From Byssothecium circinans (Eukaryota; Ascomycota; Dothideomycetes; Pleosporales; Massarinaceae), in assembly GCA_010015675.1 (NCBI GenBank), contig ML976977.1, positions 152,182 to 216,181 on the forward strand: a DNA stretch of 64,000 bases, given 5' to 3'. The notes under the pieces were generated by a model. The model was not told the origin of the DNA and searched no databases. It was given only the letters and a program-made list of their open reading frames with translations. A program made the translations under genes and the position numbers. Each line of letters starts with the position of its first letter. Positions within the stretch are counted from its first letter, which is position 1. Of this stretch, positions 22,826-35,262 are shown in pieces.

Positions 22826-24019
22826 GGTCGATGGTGACGGAGCCACTGTGCGTTTGTAAGCGCGCTGCCTCGTGCGGGGGGGATTGAAATACTGTTTACC
22901 ACGTGCTATCTGAGATTGTTTACAGGCAGATAGCGCGTCAGGGTGCGTCTCCGTGCTGGTGTGGGTGGGGGGTTGGTGTCGCGGTTGTTGAAGTCAGGAA
23001 GATTGGAGATTTTGGTTGGCGAAGCACGGACTAGGATTAGGGTAGCTCCCACGACCGACAATAGAGCGTCGCCGTGACTGGAAAACTTGAGAAACTGTAT
23101 GAATGGGCTGGAAGAGCCGGAAATTTGGGATGGAGTGGATCTGCACAAAATACGTGAAGAGTGGTGGTGGTTCGGGAGAGGGGTGTGGTAGCTTAAGTAC
23201 CTGAGCTCCATGTCTACTGCCTGGGTCCTATTCATTCTCACCTTCACCGCGTGTTATTTGATGAGTCAACAATATCTCGAGAAGTGGGCGACAGGGAAAG
23301 CACGTACTTTCTACGGAACTGACATTCGATGTATTTCGTATCTGATGAAATTTCCCTCGATTCAGGGGCATCGTATGTCGCGTCGTTGACGCAGCCGGCA
23401 TCAGCGGTCCTGTGTTATGCTCGCTGCCACTCTGACGGAGTTGTACAAAATAGCTACAACATTAACAGCTATCTCCTGTCTGACCTAGGTGATGGCTTTC
23501 GCCTCTATAAATGCGTACTCATTCCTCTCTTCTGCTTCATCGCGTGCTTAGGCAACGCGTACAAGAGACGCCCAACAGTGCCACCTTTGGAGTGAGTATC
23601 ACCCAGTCAGCCTCTTACTTCAGTACACTCATGTGGCCCACTGTACATCCTGGGACATGATGGATTGGCCCTCCACCCTCACCCCCTGATCACCAAGCCG
23701 TACCTAGTTATGGTATAGTCGTCTGTCAAAAGCCTTCAAAGGCTTTCCGTATTGTGGGCACGATGATTGCCGCAGGGCTTTTTCACAGCTCCTATATGGA
23801 TTAAATAGGCGGCGGTGGATATGCTAGGGAACTTTTTTGATTTTGTGGGCTATCCTAGCACTACCTACTCACGAATTGGCCCATGGCGAGCCTAGTCGGG
23901 ATGTGCAGTGAACTAACAGACCATCGTACCTGCTACCTTCCCACAGTGAGTGGATACCGAGAAGTTTTTCCTCGCTGAACGATGCCCTAGAGACCATCAG
24001 CATACCACTAGCAGTACGC
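22826..24019. other. Intergenic: Rco1-like promoter and EBP1-like 3' flank
   Basis: About 1.2 kb between two minus-strand genes. An 88-codon plus-strand frame (23329-23595) and a 113-codon minus-strand frame (22906-23247) show no recognisable features. I see no other signal. Confidence 0.45.
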
Positions 24020-25565
24020 CTATTCTTCGTCGCTGCTCTCCTCTTCCTCGTCGTCGGCCGCTGCGGCGGCCTTCTTGGCAGGCTTCTTCTTCTTCTTGCG
24101 GTTCTTGGGCTTGGAAGGGGCCTTTCCGATGGGCTGCTCGAGTATCTTGAGAATCTCCTCATCGGTGATCTTCTTGTCGGTCTTATACTTGGTTGTGTCT
24201 AGGGCCGGAGGCTGCGCTAGGCGCGTCATACCGTTCTTGGTGATGGCTGGGCAATTGTTAGCATCTGGGTAGCATAGGATGGGGAAGCCCATCAGTTACG
24301 ATTTAGGCAGCTGTGAAGTCAATGTGGCGGACGAAGGGTCATGCCCTAGACATCCGTCTTGGATGAGCGGTTGAACGTACCAACTGTCGTAAAGAGCCTA
24401 GCTACCGGGCTATTGGTCTTGTCTCCAACAACCTCGTACTGGCGGAGCACGTTGTATCGCACACATTCAATGACACCGACCTTTGCGGTCTTCTCATCTT
24501 CGAGTTGTCTCAGACTGAAAGGGAAGGTACCAAACTTCTTGACGACATCAGTCAGGAATTGACGGGAAGTCGGGCGCTTGAGTCCATAGGTCTCAGCGGT
24601 TCGGCGATGAAGAGTGGTACGCTTGCCGTCAATGGTCTTGACCTTGCCGCTTCCCAAGCTGACACCCATCTCAACACCCCATACGTCGCCAACCTCCGGT
24701 AGACCTTCACCCTTGACACCCTCTCCAGGTGCAAGGATGATCTTCTTCTTGGACTCAATCTCGTTGTGCTCAAACTGCCAAATTGTCGTGCTCTCGACGA
24801 GGTTGCAATCGTACGCTGACACAGCCTTCTCCAGCAGTTGAGTGATTTGAGTCTGGGTATAAGCCTTGCGACCGGCGGCCTTCTTCTGCTCTTCTTCGGT
24901 ACCCGAAGCAACCAGACCAGGGGGGACCATCAGCCTCAGGAGCAGCTCATTTGCGTAGTATGTAGCGAGCATCAGGTCTGCCTCCCGTCCAGTGACCTCA
25001 CCTGAGCTGCCTACCAAGATGGAGTCGCAGACAATAGCGCAAAGGCCATCAATCTGAGCTCCAAGCTGGATCTTGACGCATTCCCCCGCCTTCAATGTGG
25101 TCGCGGCCTCTTCGGTATCGGACTTGAGCGGCGTGTATGGCGTGATGTATGAGCTGGGGGATACAGTCGTGCAGTGTCCAATGCCTTTGGCGATCTTCTT
25201 GCCCTTGTAGACCTTTGACGTCTCCTCTTCCAATAGCTTGTCACCGCGCTCACAGAGCTCTACGATGTTGGCGCCCTCGGTGCACCATCCTAGACCTGTC
25301 AGGACGGCGCGTGCTGCGGGGGCTGCGGGAGAACTCACCTGAGACTTCCTTGAGAACCTTCTCTGCGATACCGGCAGCGGTTTTGTACTTGGTCAAGGTA
25401 TCCGGATTGGCGAGCGTGTAGTCTTGGTGGACAACGTTAGCATGACTCTAGGACTCGACTGACGTAGCCGCGCCTTGAAGTCTGAATGGGAAAACGTTAT
25501 AAAAACTCCAGATCGCGCAGCATCCACAATGCAAAGAACATACCGACAGTCGCTGCCTCGGGCAT
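24020..25565 (-). CDS. EBP1/PA2G4-like protein (inactive M24 aminopeptidase fold)
   Basis: These proteins share the methionine aminopeptidase 'pita-bread' fold but lack activity; they bind ribosomes and rRNA and affect growth control. Exons 25544..25565, 25339..25422, 24381..25295 and 24020..24246 give 415 aa. The spliced start MPEAATVDYTLANPDTLTKY matches the family start; next come EGANIVELCERGDKLLEEE, KGIGHCTTVSPSSYITPYTP and KIQLGAQIDGLCAIVCDSIL. The C terminus has the Lys-rich tail KPKNRKKKKKPAKK and an acidic end. Intron 1 (25423..25543) skips a short open stretch that could be mistaken for an exon. It is commonly annotated as curved-DNA-binding protein or proliferation-associated protein. 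Confidence 0.9.
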
Positions 25566-26026
25566 GATGAGCAATGTCCAAGTGAGGTTGTGTGTGTCCG
25601 AAGAGGTGGAGCTCTTGTGCCTGACCTGAGTGTTCTGTCTTTATGCCCCGCGGCGGGGTACTAAAAAGCTTGTATTTTAATTTGTTCGCTTAGATTGCCG
25701 CTAACTGCTGCGAGTGAATGAAATGCCATGGATCGATCCGACAGTATCTGGTGTCATTTGTTTTCACCCCAAATATTTCCGACTCAGAATGGCCCGCGGT
25801 GACTCTGGTAATATTAGCCATTTAAGTACCAATGAGCTGCCTTGAAAGTCATTATCAATTCGCTCGAGAATGCGTGCTCTGAAATCTGCTCATTTTTCAA
25901 ATCCTCGAAAATCAACACCAAAACCCTCTGGATAATGGGTAGATCCTCTTCAGAACCTCAAAAGTAAACGTTTCAGTGCTAATGATGTATTTCCCAGTTC
26001 ATACCTCTGCACTTACTCCCACTTAT
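25566..26026. other. Intergenic: EBP1-like promoter / EEP gene 3' flank
   Basis: Between two minus-strand genes. Moderately AT-rich around 25660-25720. I see no gene or clear motif. Confidence 0.45.
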
Positions 26027-27147
26027 CTAAACTTTCAACATTACATCCCCAACCACAGCCCGGTGATCACTATAATAAACCCCGTCTTCAAACAAATTCG
26101 GTAGCACAGTATATCCTCTAACCTCCCATAAACCCCCTTCTCTGCTAACCATTACATGATCAATCAGCGTTTTCCTCTCAGTCTCCACAAACCCCGTAAA
26201 CGTATTGATGTCGCCATACTTCCAGCTCGCCAGCTCTGCCACATCCCGCAGCGTCGAGTTCGCTGCATTCAAAATCTTAAAGGCCTCGCCATTAGGTTCA
26301 GAGTTTAGATCGCCGCCGAGGAAAAATGGAAGTCTCTCTGCTGTGGCTGTGGGATTGGTTGGAATGGTGACCTGGTCAATGACTGAGAGAATGAGCTTCG
26401 CGGATTCCCGGCGAGAGACTGTGCCTTGGTCGTCGAAGTGGGTGCACATCCCTACGAGCTTTTTCTTGCTGGTTTGGTGGATGAATGTGCCGATTGTGAC
26501 TATTCGTACGGATGCAGCGTCCCAACCCTATATTCACAGATTAGCTTACGGTACTACTAGTTCAGATGTGTTGCAACACTTCAGCAGACCGAATTCGTAG
26601 AAGTTATTACAAGACTTTTGCACACATGAACATAACGAACATCGACATGCAACAAACACTAAGAATTGGCTCGTGAAGCAAAAAGAAAAAGCCACTCTCA
26701 AAGGACTGCACTCACCTTCCCCGGAACACCAGGTGTCTCACTCAACCAAACCGTCTTCCAACTCTCCAAGCTCCAAACATCCTTCCTATATAAAATTGGA
26801 CTATACTCTCCCTTCTCCTTCCCATCGTCCCTCCCCACACCAATATAACTCCATTCCCCACCTAGACCGGCCATAACATCAACTAACTGCTGATGCAACA
26901 CTTCCTGTAAGCAGATGAACGATTCCGCATTGTACAAGGTATTGTATTTCAGCTCAGAGAGGAGGAGCGGTTTACGAGTTGCCCATGGTTTTTCGCCTTT
27001 GAATGGAGAGGTGGTCGCATAACGTATGTTGTGGGATATGAGGCGGATGGGGAGATCGGCGGTAACTTTCATTGCGAGGATCAGGAGGGTGAAGAGGAGG
27101 GTGAGGAAAAGGTGGTGGATGTTGAAGGGCGTGGTTGACGGATACAT
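26027..27147 (-). CDS. Exported endonuclease/exonuclease/phosphatase-family protein
   Basis: Exons 26716..27147 and 26027..26527 (intron 26528..26715, GTGAGT to ATATAG) encode 310 aa. Residues about 10-30 are strongly hydrophobic (LFLTLLFTLLILAMKVTA), a signal peptide or anchor. The EEP fold is clear: RLISHNIRYATTSPFKG with the N-terminal metal Asn, ICLQEVLHQQLVDV with the metal-binding Glu, GGDLNSEPNGEAF with catalytic Asp/Asn, TLIDHVMVS and YYSDHRAVVGDV with the C-terminal Asp-His pair. Members act on nucleic acids, inositol phosphates or lipids, and sequence alone does not decide which. Export suggests an extracellular or luminal substrate. The upstream in-frame codon at 27168 is TTG, so 27147 is taken as the start. 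Confidence 0.85.
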
Positions 27148-27944
27148 GGTGTCGAGCGTCCAGCCCAATTGATTTCACAAGGGACTGGAGGAGCGGATAC
27201 GGACACGTGACGAAAACCGAGGTTCAAAGGTTGAAGTCGGACTGGAATGTTGATTCGTTGGAGACTTTGACCGTTGGGCCTCGAATCTCTTGAAGACACC
27301 CGCGCGCTGACCGGAAACAACAGGCCGCTTCCTATTAAAAGTTAAAATCATGCCAAAGGACCCAATTCCAACCAGCTTTTTCAATAACACGGGGGGTTGG
27401 GATAATAACATGCCTCAAGCACACCTTGTACAACAGACAGACAACTAAGACAGCAGAGAGCGTTGCTCCTAGGAATATACACAGAATACAATTCAAGTTA
27501 CGAATGACCTCGCACAGCAGCAGCGAGCGGCGGTGCTGTCGTCTGATATAGTGCACCCATCTTCCCACCTTCCCAGAAAGATACCGCAAATAGACGCCTG
27601 TCTCCCCCGCCTTCCGAATGCCTGGATCCGATATGAAGAAAAAAAGTGAGCCAAACGCGCCAGGCCATTTCGATTTTCCAATGCAGCCGGCAAATGAGAA
27701 CGCCGATCGGGCACCACGTTCGACTATCCACAGCGCGACTCGCCCACCCCAGTGAAATAATGTGTTTGTTGCTTGGAATAAACATCGGACCAAACATGTT
27801 TGTACAAAATGGATTGGCAGAGAGACAGGACCATGTTTCCTTGCTTTATGAAGATACCAGCGCAGGCTAGAAAATTTGACGCTTTTCCTATACTCAAACA
27901 GCAACCAAATTTGAGGCGAGGAGCCTCCAGCACCGCAAGACTGA
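27148..27944. other. Intergenic: EEP gene promoter and SNF5 3' flank
   Basis: About 0.8 kb between two minus-strand genes. A long open frame (27335-28348) crosses this region and SNF5 exon 2 in another frame. It has no start or motif, so I treat it as chance. Confidence 0.45.
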
Positions 27945-30408
27945 TCACGAGGCCGTCGTCCGTCCAGTCCGCCGGTCGACGTTGGCCCTGTGCGCGCGGT
28001 TGTTGAGGTGCATCTGAAAATTGCCCACGGTGTGCTCAGGACCCGCGTTATAGAGTTTGCCGGGACAGTCCACACAACGAATGCGAGGAAGGTATTGCGC
28101 CTTGTATCCTGGAGGAAGAGTCGCAGATGCGGATAGGGTATCGAGTTTAATGGTACTCCCGGTATTTGTGTCAATGACGCTGTAGCGCATAGTCGCCTCA
28201 AACATTTCACCAGGGTTCTTCTCACGCAGATCCTGCAGCGCTTCCTGGAGCCATGGTGGTGGAGGAGCCTAAGAATGAATGTTAGAGCGAGCTTCAATAT
28301 TGTACGAATTGAGGACTTACATGCTGCGCACCGGATGGCGTTGGCCATACCGCATCAGCCCGACCGTCACTAGTGTAGTTCCACTTTTGTTGATTTTGAG
28401 AAGCTGGAGTGGAACTAGCAGCTGATTTCGGTGAAGCGTCAACAGACGAGGCGACTGGACCTGGAGTAGGACGGTTTGCTACCGCAGGAGAGGGCGGTGG
28501 CGGCATCGAGTTCGCACCAGGGGTGCTGCGAGCCGGACCTGGTGTGGGTACCATAAGTGGCGTTGATGCGGGCTTCAGGAAAGCCTTTGGATTCTTGGCC
28601 CATTCTCGATATTTGGCGGGATTTATCCGAAGCTTGACGATGAGACTGGTTGGCTCCGCCGGAGCACTTTCCTCTCGAGGCTCATACCTGACCTGTCTCG
28701 ATGGTCGTGGATCATGTTGCAGCGTAGCAACCTCTGGTGTCGCTGACCGTCCTATCGCCGAACGCATTGCAGCTTGAGCCGCGGTGGCTGCTCCACGCAT
28801 GCCTCTTGTCCTGGCTGTACCTCCAGTGATTTGGGCGGGTGCAGGAGACTCCATAATGGAATCGTCGCTGTCGGAGTCGCTTGAATCCTCATCCACACCA
28901 CCACGACGTCGTCCTTCCCTCACTTTCCGCACAGCCTTGAACAGATGACTTCCTTCCAGTGTCTCTGCGGCCCCCGGCAGTACAGAAGATACCAGCAGCG
29001 TACGTACAGTTCGCTGTCGATCCTTGAGATCTGGTAGCGCCGGACCTCCGCGGCGATTGACTGATCGTTTTTGACGGCGTTGCTCACGCATGATTGAAAG
29101 TTCTGCGCGTTCCAGCTCTGCCTCGTTGAGTTCATAAAGATAGGGCGTAAAGTCTTTCGCTGACTGCATGGGTCGGAATACAGAAGGAATGGGAGATGGT
29201 AGGAAGTTATCTCGGATGTCAGCATCTTCCACAGGCCGTCCGTCAAAGGGATGTCCTGTTATGTACAAGCTCTTCGTGAACATCTGACATTGTTCCCGTA
29301 TAGAATGCGCAATAGCTGTTGTGAACTCGCCCGATAATGATAAATCTGCGGCCATTTGCGTTGCGAATTCTTCGGCAGAGTTTAAAGGGTTGTTGATTTC
29401 CCATTCAAATTGGTCGACGAGGGTGTGCTGACCGATTGTTATGTTGAGCTTGATGAGTACTCGCATTTCATCATTCTTATACGCGGCGTACGGCAGGTGA
29501 GGGTCGAGCGAATCGTCGTCAAAAAAGGCGTGAGGATAAAAGTCTGTTATTTGCTCCTGGATGTCCTGATTCACTTTGTGCTTCACATGATCTCGGATTT
29601 CCAGAGGTAATTGAAAATCTTCGACTAGATGCTCGGCGAAGAGTTCAGTCGTGGTCCAGCGGTCGTGCAGATTCCATGTAAAAGTATCCCGCAACTTGAT
29701 CTTATCCAGCTCGATATCCAACCGCACAGGGACCAGCTCTTCCACCTGTTCTGACTGTGACGTGACCTCGTCTTTCCTAAGTTGCAATCGCCTTGCTCTT
29801 CGATTGCCCGGGCGCTTGCTCTGCCCGGGATATTGGAGGAGGAACCCCCTAGGCGTGTCGGAGAATCCGTTGCCATACCCAGCGTATCCGCTCCCAAACA
29901 CAAGCGCTGGATGGTGTTGCCGAATCTCGTGGTAATATTTATATTCCCTTCTTATATCCTGTATGAGCTCTCCGGCCAAAGAGTCCCGCTTTACCACAGT
30001 TGCGGAGCCGGCAAGGTCGCGTTGTATCATGCGGGCCAGCTGCGTTTTTGTTTTTGCGCGTTCCTCCTCCGTCTTCTCGCGCGCTGGAGTATGCGACAGC
30101 TTGCGGGATCCCGAGCGCGATCGTTTGCGACCCGGCGATGCGCCATTGACGGGCCCTTCTTGCGCCGGCGAGTTCATCTCGGGACGCGCCTTGGAAGTCT
30201 CCGCGCTGTTCGCATCCAAGGCCACGCCTGATGCTGCCAGCACCGCCTTGGCCTTTAGTTTTCCTTCGCGGATCAGGCCGTTGTCGTCGGACGCGGGCTC
30301 GTGGCCGTCAGCGGTGGTGGTGGCAGGGGCATCGGGCTGCTGGACGGCATTCGCGCCGTTCTGCGATGGGGACGCGCCGGGCTGGGAGTCGGCTGCGGTC
30401 GAGGGCAT
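27945..30408 (-). CDS. SNF5: SNF5-family subunit of a SWI/SNF-type chromatin remodeller
   Basis: SNF5/INI1 proteins are core subunits of SWI/SNF (and, as Sfh1, RSC) remodellers. Exon 1 (28321..30408) and exon 2 (27945..28268), with intron 28269..28320, give 803 aa. The N-terminal 130 residues are low-complexity and basic. The SNF5 domain (about residues 225-405) has two repeats: LVPVRLDIELDKIKLRDTFT with WTTTELFAEHLVEDFQLP, and MRVLIKLNITIGQHTLVDQF with EWEINNPLNSAEEFATQMA. A Pro/Ser-rich region follows. The C terminus has WLQEALQDLREKNPGEMFEA and a Cys pair in PRIRCVDCPGKLY, a tail seen in filamentous-fungal members. Choice between Snf5 and Sfh1 is not certain. Confidence 0.88.
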
Positions 30409-30559
30409 GGCGAACTAGGTGGTAGCACGCGCAGTTGCGATGGCTACTGAGGTGCCCGCGAGCGTGAAAGGGCTCGCAGCTGAGTCGCGGTTAGCGAACG
30501 GGGACAAGGCCATCGCGACAGAGACCAGGGGCGGCGTGAGGCACAACAACCACGGCCAT

Positions 30560-30577
30560 CACCACCACCACCACCAC
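30560..30577 (+). repeat. (CAC)6 microsatellite
   Basis: Six CAC triplets in tandem, about 150 bp upstream of the SNF5 ATG on the minus strand (GTG repeats in the sense of SNF5). Confidence 0.8.
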
Positions 30578-30753
30578 GCTCTCCATCACCGAGCGCAATG
30601 GAGAAGTCAAGAGAGCAAAAGCAAAAACAACAGCAACACATACCGATGGGGTCATGCAAATTGCGCGCAGGCGGGCTGGGCCTTTGTTTGGCTGAAGGTA
30701 GGACTTGCCGATCGGATCAGATGACGGGCAAGCACAAGCGGTGGGCCGGCAGC

Positions 30754-30777
30754 GGCAGACGCAGACGCAGACGCAGC
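30754..30777 (+). repeat. (GCAGAC)n short tandem repeat
   Basis: Three to four hexamer copies of GCAGAC followed by GCAGC, upstream of SNF5. Confidence 0.75.
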
Positions 30778-31487
30778 ACGCGGAATATTGCCTCTCCCGA
30801 ATTTGGAAGAAGGGAATCGGAACTCGGTGTGTACGTAACCAAGAGGGGCTCGGGCAGTGGGCGGGAAATAAGCTCGGAATGCGTCAGTGGAGTGGTTCGG
30901 GGCAGGGCAGACTGGAGGACGAAACGCTGCGACGCCTAATTTTTAGAGCCTTTGCCGAGCCAGCCCACGCCGCCAGTCTGAACGCCACCCTTGCGTTTTT
31001 AGTATTGTGTCTTTATACCGCTAGTTACATCCATCTTCTGTATATTCCACACATGCTCTATAGCTGCATATCCGTATATGAGCTGGAGTTCTTCGGGCTG
31101 GCGCTGGTCATGGTTCACGTGATCTCTTGGCACCGTCGAGCAGCCGGTGACTCTAAATAGGTGCAATGTAACTGGAGGGAAAGTGACCAATACGTGTTAA
31201 AATTACTCTTCCGAAGAGAATCGCTGCATGCTCGTACATCCGTGCTGATAGGAATCTGGACCGACGCCAATACCCCGGCCCAAGTGCACAAATCCTGAGA
31301 CCTGAGAAACGCTAGGAATGCAAACCAAGAATGATATGAGATGCACTGGAGCACTCGATGCCCGCTCATTGTCTCGGACTGCCCTTGTTGCCATCGGTCA
31401 TTGACCCAACTGTACTACGCCATCGTCATGGTTGTTCCTAAAATACCTGAACTTATATTGAAATATTAGCATCTTCTAGTGGCCAGC

Positions 31488-32689
31488 TCAGAGCAGTGAG
31501 TCGAGCCTTGTGAAGACGCTCAAGCATGCAGCAACCACCTGAGAAACCTGTTAGTACGCTTGTTGATCTCAAGTACTCCATGACTTACCTCAAGCTGCAA
31601 TTCTTTGTCTTTAGCGTTGTTGACTTCATCATTGATGACCTGTCCCAGGTTCGCGCCGGCGCCTCCCGAACCGCCAGCTCTCCTTGCAAAAGGCCATTGC
31701 GAGTATTCAGCCAGCATCTCGTCGACCTGGGCGAATGCGCGCTCTCGAGCCTCGTGTCCGAGTGTCGTCAAGGCGTTCTCAAGCACGTTCGCAGCATAGG
31801 CAGCGCACACCATGACAATCGTCCGAATGTACCTAAACTCAAGCTCTTCTGGGAGGAACTGGCTGGCAGGAAGGACCACGGTCCGGCTGGTGAGGACTGT
31901 TCGTACACGTCGGCGAATCTCCTCCTTTGCACCTCCGTCGGCGACCGGGTGTGTGGCCATGTCGAAGAGGAGGAAGTTCTTCTTCTCGGTACGCAAAATG
32001 CCCTTGTCAACAAGTCCCTTGCACAATCGTTCGCGCACTTGCTTCAGCTGGTAGCCAATCTTCATGAGATTCCATGTCTCGCCTGCCCTTATTGTCAGCA
32101 TCATCCGAACAACACATGTGAGCCGGCATACGGACCACTCATGAGATCAATCCACGAGTTGACGCTCATCTTCTCGCTCGACTTCATCATCTTTAGCGCC
32201 TCGTCCAGCAGCACTTCACCCGTGAGTGTGTCGTCTATGACCTCAATAACCCTGTCAGCGAGTGGAAACCTCCGCCGTGACGAGTCCTTCTGCATGCTGA
32301 TGCGACCTCGAAATGCGAGCTCTATCACAATGCATCCGCGCAGTGCATACGAGATGTTGTCGTTCCAGAACGAAAGATAGCCCTGTCCTCAATCAGCGGT
32401 GACCTTGCGCGCTGCTGCCTGCACACACCTGTTTGTCCTTCAATCCCATAAGAATGACCTCCTCCATCAGCGTCAATTTAGGCTGCTTGTTCCGCTCTGC
32501 GCTTTCACTAATGTCCCGAGGGTCGAATGCGATTCGGTGGCCATTGGCCGAATTCTCATACGAGGTCTCCGGCGTGCGGTCGTCGTTACGGGACTTGGGA
32601 ACGGGTGAAGCGACGCGGTCTTCATCGTCGCCATTGCTTGCGGCGGCGGCGCCTCCTCTCCGGCGTGTCAAGCCAGATTGGGTAGCCAT
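31488..32689 (-). CDS. VPS74: Vps74 / GOLPH3 Golgi PI4P effector
   Basis: Vps74 binds PI4P and the tails of Golgi glycosyltransferases to retain them in the Golgi. Exons 32429..32689, 32136..32382, 31589..32082 and 31488..31538 encode 350 aa. The basic N terminus (TRRRGG) and a low-complexity stretch precede the GPP34 domain: [75 protein letters not shown]. The last 17-codon exon gives [16 protein letters not shown], matching the family end. Intron 2 uses a weak GTCCGT donor, chosen because it keeps the LMSGETWN junction. Identity is firm. Confidence 0.93.
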
Positions 32690-33364
32690 CGGAGGATAGG
32701 TTGTGCAGTGAGTGAGCGCGGGGTGGTCGGGGGTCTTTGTTGAAATATATGGCTGGGCTCCTCACGGGGCGCAGGGATGGGCGACTAGCTGCGCATACGA
32801 CCGCGGCGGTGCAGAGGAATACGCAGTGCAACGATGAGGGAGGAACAAGCGGGATACGTTTCTCCCGTCGTTTGGAGAACAAGGGGATCGCGAGTGTTTG
32901 TGTGTTTCTGTACAACAGCCCGTATCGCTGAGGTGTCGTTGGGCTCGCTTGGCGCGCGTCTTACTCTTTCCCTCTTTCCACGTCTTCCAACTGACTATGG
33001 TAGTAAAATGCTGGGAAGCTCATGCGATCTGCCTTGCAAACGTTGCTCCCAAGAATTACACTGTTCCAAGCAGATCAATTGCACAGCCTTTCGTATTTTA
33101 CAGAGACCACTCCCTGTCACGACAGAGTATGAACATCACTGGCGGAGGAACATTCTTCATAATGCATGCTACAGGTGCACGGCCAACACGGCAAGCAATT
33201 AGAGCAAGAATTGGGCATTATTTATGCTGTGAAAGTATACGTGATGCCATTCCTGGCCATTGTTGTACATGCAGTGGAACATATGCGACAACGCCGGAGA
33301 GTTTCCGACGTCCAAAATCCACCGTTCCCTATATCTAATACCCGCTCCAGCAACGCAATCCCGC
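32690..33364. other. Intergenic: VPS74 promoter / ACP 3' flank
   Basis: About 0.7 kb between two minus-strand genes. The plus-strand frames of 122-146 codons at 32834-33338 show no recognisable motif and overlap the likely 3' UTR of the ACP gene. Confidence 0.45.
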
Positions 33365-34035
33365 TTAGTGCGCTGTAAATTGTTAGCCAGTGTCCGAACC
33401 TCCTTTATGAGAGCATGACTTACCATCGGGCTGGGCTAGAATGTAGTCTACTGCTTGCTTAACTGTAGTTTCATCAGCACGAGTCCAATTGTTACCATCC
33501 AATTGACATACCGCTGTGGATCGCATCTGCCTCCTTGTCCGGAATCTCAATGCTGAACTCCTGTGCACCTGTCAGACCGATCGCATGTCCGAATTTCAGG
33601 TGCTTGGACTAACCTCCTCAATAGCCATGACTACCTCCACAGTATCGAGACTATCCAAGCCGAGGTCGTTGTTGAAGTGCGATTCGCCGTTGAGCTATTG
33701 CGTATAAGCCTGTGTCTAAATTCGTGCGAGTCTCGTAGGTGTACCTTTGAGGGATCCGTGACCTGCATCAGCGTTAGCCATAGCTTCTCATCTCATCAAA
33801 GAAGCATTACCTTGTCAAAGTTCTTCAACAGATCCATTATCCGACCCTCAACTTCATCCTTTGACAGACTTGCTGCCGCCGAATAGCATCGTACCGCCTG
33901 GAAGCGTGCGGAGGGGGCGATGTGCTTGGTTTGGAACAGTGAGCTTCGCGCAACGGGGCGAGCAATTGTAGACTGGTACCGGGGCGCAGCGCGAACGGCT
34001 TGCCTTGCCGACCTGAGAAGGGCTGTTCGGAACAT
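33365..34035 (-). CDS. ACP1: Mitochondrial acyl carrier protein (complex I subunit NDUFAB1/ACP1)
   Basis: Carries 4'-phosphopantetheine for mitochondrial fatty-acid/lipoate synthesis, is a complex I subunit, and joins LYR proteins including the Fe-S factor Isd11. Six exons (33811..34035, 33745..33762, 33614..33694, 33512..33560, 33424..33462, 33365..33372) close to 139 aa. Residues 1-60 are a basic, Arg/Ala-rich presequence. The pantetheine Ser is in NDLGLDSLDTVEVVMAIEE; EFSIEIPDKEADAIHSVKQA and YILAQPDAH follow. Exon 2 is 18 bp and the last coding exon only 8 bp (A-H-stop). Intron donors are GTAATG, GTACAC, GTTAGT, GTATGT and GTAAGT. It is divergent from the complex I 23-kDa subunit gene. 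Confidence 0.93.
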
Positions 34036-34449
34036 TGTGGGAGAGATTGGGGATGTGAGACGTGCGTTGGGACGGATCGGGAGGAGGTGGTGACTGAAGT
34101 GAGTGCACTTGCTCGGCTTGCTTCAAGCTCAAACTTTCGAGTCCGTGCGGATGCTTAGTCACATACGAGATCGCCTTCAAGACTGCAACTTAGCAGTATA
34201 TGAGTTCTCGAGAGTTCGGATTGTAGATGACGTGACGAATAGCGAACCTTGGATTTCGGTCTTTAAGACCATTTCTCGCGCTTTTGGTCCCCCCCAAGTT
34301 GCCTCCTATTTTGCACTTGCAGTGTTGCCATAGAAGGCATCGGCGACCAATCACAGCGATTGTGTTACTTAGCCCTGTCAAGCTTCCTCGAACCTCACGG
34401 CAACATCTCAATCGACAACCCCACGACCCGCCACCCCTCAGCGCCCACA
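34036..34449. promoter_or_regulatory. Shared divergent promoter, ACP1 / complex I 23-kDa subunit
   Basis: 414 bp separate the two divergent ATGs. A CCAAT box lies at 34347-34351 (GACCAATCACAG), about 100 bp from the plus-strand ATG. CCAAT-binding (Hap-type) complexes regulate respiratory genes in fungi. Both products are complex I components, so common control is plausible. Confidence 0.5.

Positions 34450-35262
<813 letters not shown>

Larger units (their letters stand above)
30409..31487. other. Intergenic: SNF5 upstream region / VPS74 3' flank
   Basis: About 1.1 kb. It contains a (CAC)6 microsatellite at 30560-30577 and a (GCAGAC)n stretch at 30754-30777, both within the likely SNF5 promoter or leader. 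Open frames here reflect these repeats and are not convincing genes. Confidence 0.5.

Noticed and set aside
25440..25490. Possible extra exon in the EBP1-like gene (reading DFKARLR)
   Set aside because: Skipping it gives MPEAATVDYTLANPDTL, which matches the family start; including it gives a poorer junction.
27335..28348. 337-codon minus-strand open frame
   Set aside because: It starts inside the SNF5 gene, runs out of frame through exon 2, and shows no conserved motif.
31526..32380. 284-codon plus-strand open frame
   Set aside because: It is antisense to VPS74, crosses its introns, and has no motif of its own.
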